Part shown: positions 59,103 through 64,000 of the stretch, in pieces | Layout: each line of letters opens with the position of its first letter | How positions within the stretch are numbered: the first letter of the stretch is position 1 | Assembly: GCA_964373255.1 (NCBI GenBank) | Contig: CAYJTG010000004.1 | Coordinates: 44,192 to 108,191, forward strand | Source of the DNA: JACPVU01 sp964373255 | Lineage (GTDB): Archaea; Aenigmatarchaeota; Aenigmatarchaeia; GW2011-AR5 | Direction: 5' to 3' | Length of the DNA stretch: 64,000 bases | Program-made: the position numbers and the translations under genes | Notes under the pieces: generated by a model | Seen by the model: the letters and a program-made list of their open reading frames with translations, nothing else | What the model was told of the DNA's origin: nothing | Databases searched by the model: none

Positions 59103-60161
59103 TCACCTCATATTTGCAGCTTTGAACTTTGCGTATTCGTAAACAACCTCGCCAACAGAAGGTATTCCCGAGAATAATTGCCGTTCTATGACAGCATTTG
59201 CAACAGCTGGATAAAGATTTTCAAGAATCTCTTTTAGCGCAGGCGGCAATGGGTCAGGTCTTGACTCGACTAATTTTTTCCATTCTTTTCTATTAGCCTT
59301 CTTTGCGGCATCTATTTCAGCAACCCAATCCGGCTGCGAATGTTTGTACCACTGGCGCGGGATCTCTTTACTTACATCAGTACCGTTATACGTGAACCTG
59401 CATTCATCAAGAGTGCCCAATGTGTCAACTACCATAATCCCTCTATCAGGTGTGAATGCAAACTCGAATTTGCCGTCTTCATTTGAAAATCCCGCACTTC
59501 GCACGCCTTCTGAAATGATATCATTTATAGCAAGCACATATGCCTTCATCACACTTGTTTCTTGGTCGCTCAATCCCGCAATATACTGGAGCTCTTTCCA
59601 TCCAGGATACCTGTCAAACTCCTCGTATTTTGTGCTGCCGTCCACAAACGCACGTGGCAGGAGATCCCCTTCTTTTGGCTCTGCTTCCAAGCCCATTTCC
59701 TGCAGCGTCAATGTCCCTTCCTTTAATCTACGAAAAACAGAACTGCCACGCGGCAAAGAGTTTCTGTAGATAACCTCGATGGGAATAACAAAATTTCCAT
59801 GTTCTTTTCTTATACTACCATAATCGTAAACAACTTTTCCGCCTTCTTCTCTTTGCTCGGGTTTTATTACACGTACAAGGTTAATCATCATATCTGTGGT
59901 AGGCTCTGTTAATACACTAAGAGATGTAGGATAGCCGTCATTTTCTCTTAAATAACCATAATGGTTAAGAATATTTTTTTCAGCTAGGCGCTCAAAGAAA
60001 TAGGCGGACATTGTGCAGAGCGACGCGCCCTTATTCTTAAGGTGGTCAGGCATCTCTCCCCAGTCGAAAACGGAATATCGGTCTGAGAAATGAAATACGC
60101 CAGTGCCCATATCGTCTCGTGCTGATGGCGAAATTATTTCTAAATCCTTTACGCTGCCCAT
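59103..60161 (-). CDS. purC: SAICAR synthetase
   Basis: A 352-residue ATP-grasp-like enzyme that joins aspartate to CAIR. The start is ATG 60161 (MGSVKDLEIISPSARDD). The motifs FHFSDRYSVFDWGEMPD, VIPIEVIYRNSLPRGSS and EFAFTPDRGIMVVDTLGTLD are those of the long PurC form common in archaea. It is the first gene of purC-purE-purB, three successive steps of purine synthesis. Confidence 0.93.
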   Translation of the reverse strand: MGSVKDLEIISPSARDDMGTGVFHFSDRYSVFDWGEMPDHLKNKGASLCTMSAYFFERLAEKNILNHYGYLRENDGYPTSLSVLTEPTTDMMINLVRVIKPEQREEGGKVVYDYGSIRKEHGNFVIPIEVIYRNSLPRGSSVFRRLKEGTLTLQEMGLEAEPKEGDLLPRAFVDGSTKYEEFDRYPGWKELQYIAGLSDQETSVMKAYVLAINDIISEGVRSAGFSNEDGKFEFAFTPDRGIMVVDTLGTLDECRFTYNGTDVSKEIPRQWYKHSQPDWVAEIDAAKKANRKEWKKLVESRPDPLPPALKEILENLYPAVANAVIERQLFSGIPSVGEVVYEYAKFKAANMR

Positions 60162-60182
60162 TCTACTTTCTAGAATCACAAA

Positions 60183-60237
60183 CCTTTTATACGTTAGCCA
60201 TGAAATTTGCATACTGCGTGCGTAATGCGTGAGTAAT
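60183..60237 (-). promoter_or_regulatory. purC promoter with upstream 11-bp direct repeat
   Basis: On the minus strand ACGTATAAAAGG (60183-60194) is a good TATA box; transcription would start close to ATG 60161, a nearly leaderless mRNA. Some 25 bases upstream is a tandem repeat, GCGTGCGTAAT (60216-60226) and GCGTGAGTAAT (60227-60237) on the plus strand, ten of eleven bases equal, a possible regulator site. Confidence 0.5.
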
Positions 60238-60425
60238 GATGAAATTTTTTGGTGAGTTAGGAGTAACTATTTAGCTACTTTTGGCGCCTAATTTCTATTA
60301 TCTTTCTTCAGAGCTTCAGAATGAGGATATTAAAAGACGGCTTAGAATTTACGAGAACCCTCACATGCCTTCTTCTAGACGCATCATCACGGAAAAGAGA
60401 GAAGAAAAAGAGCCGCAATTTTGAT

Positions 60426-63400
60426 TCATTCTTTCGACGGCTTGAAGCTGTTAGATCTGCCTGTTTTTTTGGCTCTGAGTATTTTGAAGCCGAAGTAGAT
60501 CACGCCAAGAACTACGATCACTATCGCGCCTGCTGCAGCAGGATTAGCTGTTATAAATCCTGTTATGCCAGCGCCTGTGGCCGCGCCTGTGGCCGCGCCT
60601 GTGGCTGGGGCTCCTGTCCCGCCTGTTGGTGTGCCTGATGGAGTTTCACCAGTCGTTGGAGATGGCACCGGTGAAGGTGCAGGGCTAGGTACTGGTGTTG
60701 TAGCAACTGCAACATTCACCGTAGTTGAAGTTGCAGGATTACCAGTTACGCTACCTGTAAATGTTACAAGATTTGTTGTTGCACTAGCAGGAACTGTTAC
60801 TATAATATTGACAGTAGTTGAAACGCCTGCGCCGACTAAGCCCGTGTCAGCACTTGTTGCCGACCATCCTACTGGTACGCTGGTTGATATAGTTGCAGAT
60901 CCGCTGCATGTTCCTGTTGCTGTGAACGTTACAGGTATGCTGACTGTTGCGCCAGCTGTTGCGCTAGTCGAAGCCGGTGATGTCAATGAATACGTACAGG
61001 GCCCGCCGCCTCCGCCACCTGTTGTGGTTGTTGGTGAAGGTGTTGCTGGAACTGCGAACAATGAAAACACTGTAAAGTGATCAACAGTAATAGTTATTGT
61101 ATTTGCAGCTATATCCCTTACAGGATTTGGAACCAAGACCCACGATGTGCCATCATAGAAATAAACATTAAGGTCATTCTCGTTTATGCTTGTCCCGTCT
61201 ACAACACCATTATTATCAGCGTCGTCATAGCTGAATGTAAGCGTTACCGTGAAATCGCCGTTAGGCAGGCTTGAGGTTATGTCAAAGAACTTTCCACCGA
61301 CCAGGAATCCTGATGTTGTGACATTTGTTGTGTTGCTTTCCTTGACTTCAAGTGTGAATGTTCCTGCAGGCTTGCTCGTGAATGTTATGGTTGCGCTGGG
61401 CGCTTCTGTGAAAACAACGGGCGCAGAACCTACTATCACTTTTACTGTCTTTGAAACCTCGTTGCCTTCGCTGTCCGAAGTGGTTGCTGTAACATTATAA
61501 ATGCCCTCGGATAAGTATGAATGAGTAACTGTTGTGCCACTGTCTGTGGCAGATCCGTCATCGAAATTCCATGTTATTGGACCAACGCCAGAGAATACAT
61601 CTGTTGCGGTTCCTGTAAATGTTACCTGCTCGTCAACATCTGCGAGCACGGTTGTCTGGTCGACTGTCAGTATTGGATCTGTGCCGTCTGCCACGTCCTG
61701 CGTCGACGTCCCTGTAAGCTCATTGCCCGCAAGGTCCTTTATACTTTCTGGAACGGCTGGATTGATTATAACCTGAGGATCATCATCTGTCTCCAAAGCT
61801 TCTGCAAGTGTTAATGTTACGACTCCATTCTCTTCGCTTATGGATGATACTGTTATTTGACCATCTGGCACATCTTCCTGCAGCTCTTCATCAAACACAG
61901 TTGTCCTAAAAACCTGGAAGTCATTTATTGATAATCCATTTTCGCCTACATCCTGCAGGTCTTCTGAGAATGTGACGTCAATTGTTGTCGGCGACGTTGC
62001 TACCGCAGAAACAAATTCAGGCGGAACGCCATCACTTGCAACTACACTACCGCTTGTCTGTTCATTACCAGCAAAGTCGAGTACACTTGTTTCCTGTTGT
62101 TCAACAATAGAGACAGTTGGTGTTGCGTCTGTAGGCATTGTGTCGTCAAGGAATATGGTAACAGTACTTCCGTCAGCAAAAACTCCATCTATGAAAAATT
62201 CATCTACTGTAAAGTCGTCCGTCGACAGGAAATCACCATCTATGCTCTCGCTGAAAGTAAGCTCAAGGCTTGATGTCGAAGTCGTTACAGCAGAGAGAAG
62301 AACAGGTGGCATGCCGTCGTCGACATTTACAAAGTCTTCAAATAGGATATTGCCTGCAAGGTCTTCAACCGTAGTTCCAGAACCTATTGAAAGCGAAGAA
62401 GTAAAGTCTGTTGGCATATCAGGATTTATTGTAAGTGTAACAACGTTTCCTGATGCACTTGCGCCTGTGATAGAGAATCCTTCGCTATCAAGTATGAAAT
62501 CCGAGCCGTCGTCCAAGAGTGCGACGTCGTCTATAGGCTCGCTAAATGTGACTTCTATCGTAGTTGGTGACGTTGTTTTTGCAGATAGCATGTCAGGAAC
62601 TTTATTATCGACGAAAACAGTATTGTCAGTTGTGCCTTCGGCAGAATTGCCTGCAAAATCTGTTGCTGTTATTGTAAAGCCAAGATTTTCACCATCGACT
62701 GTGCCTGGGTCAACTTCGTAGCACGCGCTCCAGATTCCGTCATCCGCTGCCGTGTCGCAGCCGGCTGTAGATTCTGGTCCTGCATCACTTGCACCGATTG
62801 CGGAATTATCCTCTCCTTCGCCAACAGCAGAAAAGTCTACAGTAACGCTGCCTATATCATTATTATTGTCGCCTGATGCAGAGTTGTCCCATGTGACTTT
62901 CAGGACATCCTCTGGATTTGCCTTTTCGTTGTTATTGCTGTCGGTTAATATTGATACAAGAACATTTGACGATGAAACAACAGGTGCTGTTGTGTCCTGA
63001 ACCGTAATTGTGAACGATGCTGAACCTTCATTTTCAGCAGCATCTGTTGCCGTGCATGTTACTGTTGTTTCGCCCAATGCAAAAGTTGAGCCAGACACGG
63101 GATCACAACTAACAGCGACATTGCCGTCAACTAAGTCAGAAGCCGACGTTTCAAAATCAACAACAGCTCCAGCAGGGCTTGTTGCTTCAACAATCATGTT
63201 ATCAGGAACTGTAACATCTGGTGCAGTAGTATCTTCAACAGTTACAGTGAATGTTGCTGGCTCTGCCCCATTTTTATGTGCATCAGTAGCAGTGCATGTT
63301 ACTGTAGTTTCTCCAAGAGCAAATTGACTTCCAGAAACAGGCTCGCAGGATGCTGTTCCTTCTCCGTCAACGGTGTCGCTTGTGCTTGGTGATTCGTAAT

Positions 63401-64000
63401 TAACAATTGCACCAGCATCCGAAGTTGCTTCTTCGGTTATGTCATCATGTGACTCTATTGCTGGTGCTGTTGTATCATGGACTGTAATTGTGAATGTCGT
63501 GCTGGCTGAATTATCATGCGAGTCAGTTGCCGTGCATGTAACCGTTGTTTCCTCGTCCAAGGCAAAAGTAGACCCTGATTCTGGGCTGCAGCTTACACCA
63601 ACGCTTCCATCGACTAAATCATTGGCTGTTGGTGAATTATATTCAACAGCTGCCCCACCAGACGATGTTGCTTCTGCTGTGATGTCTTCAGGCGTGCCGC
63701 TGATTTGCGGAGGTGTTGTGTCAGTTATTGTGACGGTCTGCGTATTGGTTGCAGAGTTGCCTGCGTCGTCCGTAGCCGTCCAAGTAACGGTTGTTTCGCC
63801 CACAGAAAATCCTTCTGGTGCATCATTGCTTACAGAAGGCGAATTATCAATATTATCGGAAACATCAGGCGAACCCAAATTTACGCCTGTTAAGGTGCCA
63901 GTTGCTTCTTTGACGATGCCTTCTGGTGCTGTGATTGAAGGGTCAGTTGTGTCCCATGTGAGTGAAAAGTCATCTGAAGCAGAATTCCCAGCATTGTCAG
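60426..64000 (-). CDS. Giant HYR/Ig-repeat surface protein (N-terminus beyond window)
   Basis: The frame is open to the right edge, so at least 1190 residues are visible. From the N-terminal side come about five HYR repeats (each with VTCTATDAxxN and TFTITVxDTTAP phrases), several Ig-like modules with a recurring phrase (TTIEVTFSEPIDD), a PKD domain (WNFDDGSATDSG, then YNVTATTSD), a GGGGGG linker and a proline/threonine stalk. It ends with one membrane helix (AAAGAIVIVVLGVIYFGFKI) and a basic tail. It is probably an adhesin or cell-envelope protein anchored by its C-terminus. Three 12-bp repeats (60571-60606) encode the ATGA-repeat before the helix. Confidence 0.88.
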   Translation of the reverse strand, partial: DNAGNSASDDFSLTWDTTDPSITAPEGIVKEATGTLTGVNLGSPDVSDNIDNSPSVSNDAPEGFSVGETTVTWTATDDAGNSATNTQTVTITDTTPPQISGTPEDITAEATSSGGAAVEYNSPTANDLVDGSVGVSCSPESGSTFALDEETTVTCTATDSHDNSASTTFTITVHDTTAPAIESHDDITEEATSDAGAIVNYESPSTSDTVDGEGTASCEPVSGSQFALGETTVTCTATDAHKNGAEPATFTVTVEDTTAPDVTVPDNMIVEATSPAGAVVDFETSASDLVDGNVAVSCDPVSGSTFALGETTVTCTATDAAENEGSASFTITVQDTTAPVVSSSNVLVSILTDSNNNEKANPEDVLKVTWDNSASGDNNNDIGSVTVDFSAVGEGEDNSAIGASDAGPESTAGCDTAADDGIWSACYEVDPGTVDGENLGFTITATDFAGNSAEGTTDNTVFVDNKVPDMLSAKTTSPTTIEVTFSEPIDDVALLDDGSDFILDSEGFSITGASASGNVVTLTINPDMPTDFTSSLSIGSGTTVEDLAGNILFEDFVNVDDGMPPVLLSAVTTSTSSLELTFSESIDGDFLSTDDFTVDEFFIDGVFADGSTVTIFLDDTMPTDATPTVSIVEQQETSVLDFAGNEQTSGSVVASDGVPPEFVSAVATSPTTIDVTFSEDLQDVGENGLSINDFQVFRTTVFDEELQEDVPDGQITVSSISEENGVVTLTLAEALETDDDPQVIINPAVPESIKDLAGNELTGTSTQDVADGTDPILTVDQTTVLADVDEQVTFTGTATDVFSGVGPITWNFDDGSATDSGTTVTHSYLSEGIYNVTATTSDSEGNEVSKTVKVIVGSAPVVFTEAPSATITFTSKPAGTFTLEVKESNTTNVTTSGFLVGGKFFDITSSLPNGDFTVTLTFSYDDADNNGVVDGTSINENDLNVYFYDGTSWVLVPNPVRDIAANTITITVDHFTVFSLFAVPATPSPTTTTGGGGGGPCTYSLTSPASTSATAGATVSIPVTFTATGTCSGSATISTSVPVGWSATSADTGLVGAGVSTTVNIIVTVPASATTNLVTFTGSVTGNPATSTTVNVAVATTPVPSPAPSPVPSPTTGETPSGTPTGGTGAPATGAATGAATGAGITGFITANPAAAGAIVIVVLGVIYFGFKILRAKKTGRSNSFKPSKE

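Noticed and set aside
60571..60606. Three 12-bp GCGCCTGTGGCC repeats as a CRISPR-like or regulatory array
   Set aside because: They are in frame in the giant protein and encode its Ala/Thr/Gly repeat before the membrane helix.
60565..63327. Long plus-strand reading frames opposite the giant surface protein
   Set aside because: They are antisense shadows of a repetitive Thr/Val/Asp-rich gene; no ribosome-binding site and no family match.
1..64000. tRNA and rRNA genes
   Set aside because: I looked for T-arm (GTTCRA) and D-arm signatures on both strands by eye and found none in a believable context; a covariance search would be decisive.

Overview
The window is archaeal chromosome. The evidence is a SBDS–Rrp4–Rrp41–Rrp42 exosome block, proteasome alpha subunit, Rpo11 (RpoL), two TFS transcript-cleavage factors, Dph2, an archaeal-type signal peptidase, an aSelB-like elongation-factor paralogue, archaeal UMP kinase, SRP54, GGTGA-type ribosome-binding sites and TATA/BRE promoters. 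I cannot name the species; a euryarchaeal or DPANN-type lineage is a guess. I saw no rRNA, tRNA, CRISPR array or complete insertion sequence.

Layout. 1-5412: suf Fe-S assembly operon (sufC end, sufB, sufD, sufS, an IscU/SufU scaffold and a coupled HTH protein). 5487-17232: amino-acid catabolic island with agmatinase, a class III aminotransferase, an aminobutyraldehyde-type and a second semialdehyde dehydrogenase, a carbamoyltransferase, carbamate kinase and a COG2403-type P-loop protein; together these could take agmatine to putrescine, GABA and succinate and recover ATP from carbamoyl phosphate. 17320-23012: DUF192 protein, TFS, then a four-gene cluster ending in an Ig-like secreted protein, a FecR protein and a CHASE2 class III adenylate cyclase, a bacterial-looking signalling module. 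23112-35528: RNA and information-processing genes (DEAD-box helicase, aSelBL, second TFS, Rpo11, Dph2, exosome, SBDS), a signal peptidase, and a three-gene unknown cluster led by an HTH/S-layer-like protein.

35695-50742: a very enlarged branched-chain-amino-acid-type ABC uptake locus. It has one permease/ATPase set (livH, M, G, F) and seven periplasmic-binding domains in six proteins, one of them a tandem fusion. Two divergent TrmB regulators and one double Lrp/AsnC regulator surround it, and a HEPN/MNT toxin-antitoxin pair sits at the head of livHKMGF. 50836-52209 is an atypical fold-type II PLP enzyme with a half-site array upstream, probably controlled by the Lrp protein. 52254-60161: psmA, UMP kinase, a sugar nucleotidyltransferase, srp54 and a purC-purE-purB operon. 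60426-64000: the C-terminal part of a giant HYR/Ig-repeat surface protein running off the window.

The most unusual non-coding signal is a set of intergenic hairpin arrays (around 18455, 25284, 31695, 32323, 33994, 53123 and 56738). Each has several perfect 7-15 bp stems with tiny loops, sometimes nested into a cruciform or arranged as mutually exclusive stems. Two arrays share a nearly identical 20-nt palindrome. Several small genes too short for routine calling are also reported (17793, 46111, 49501).
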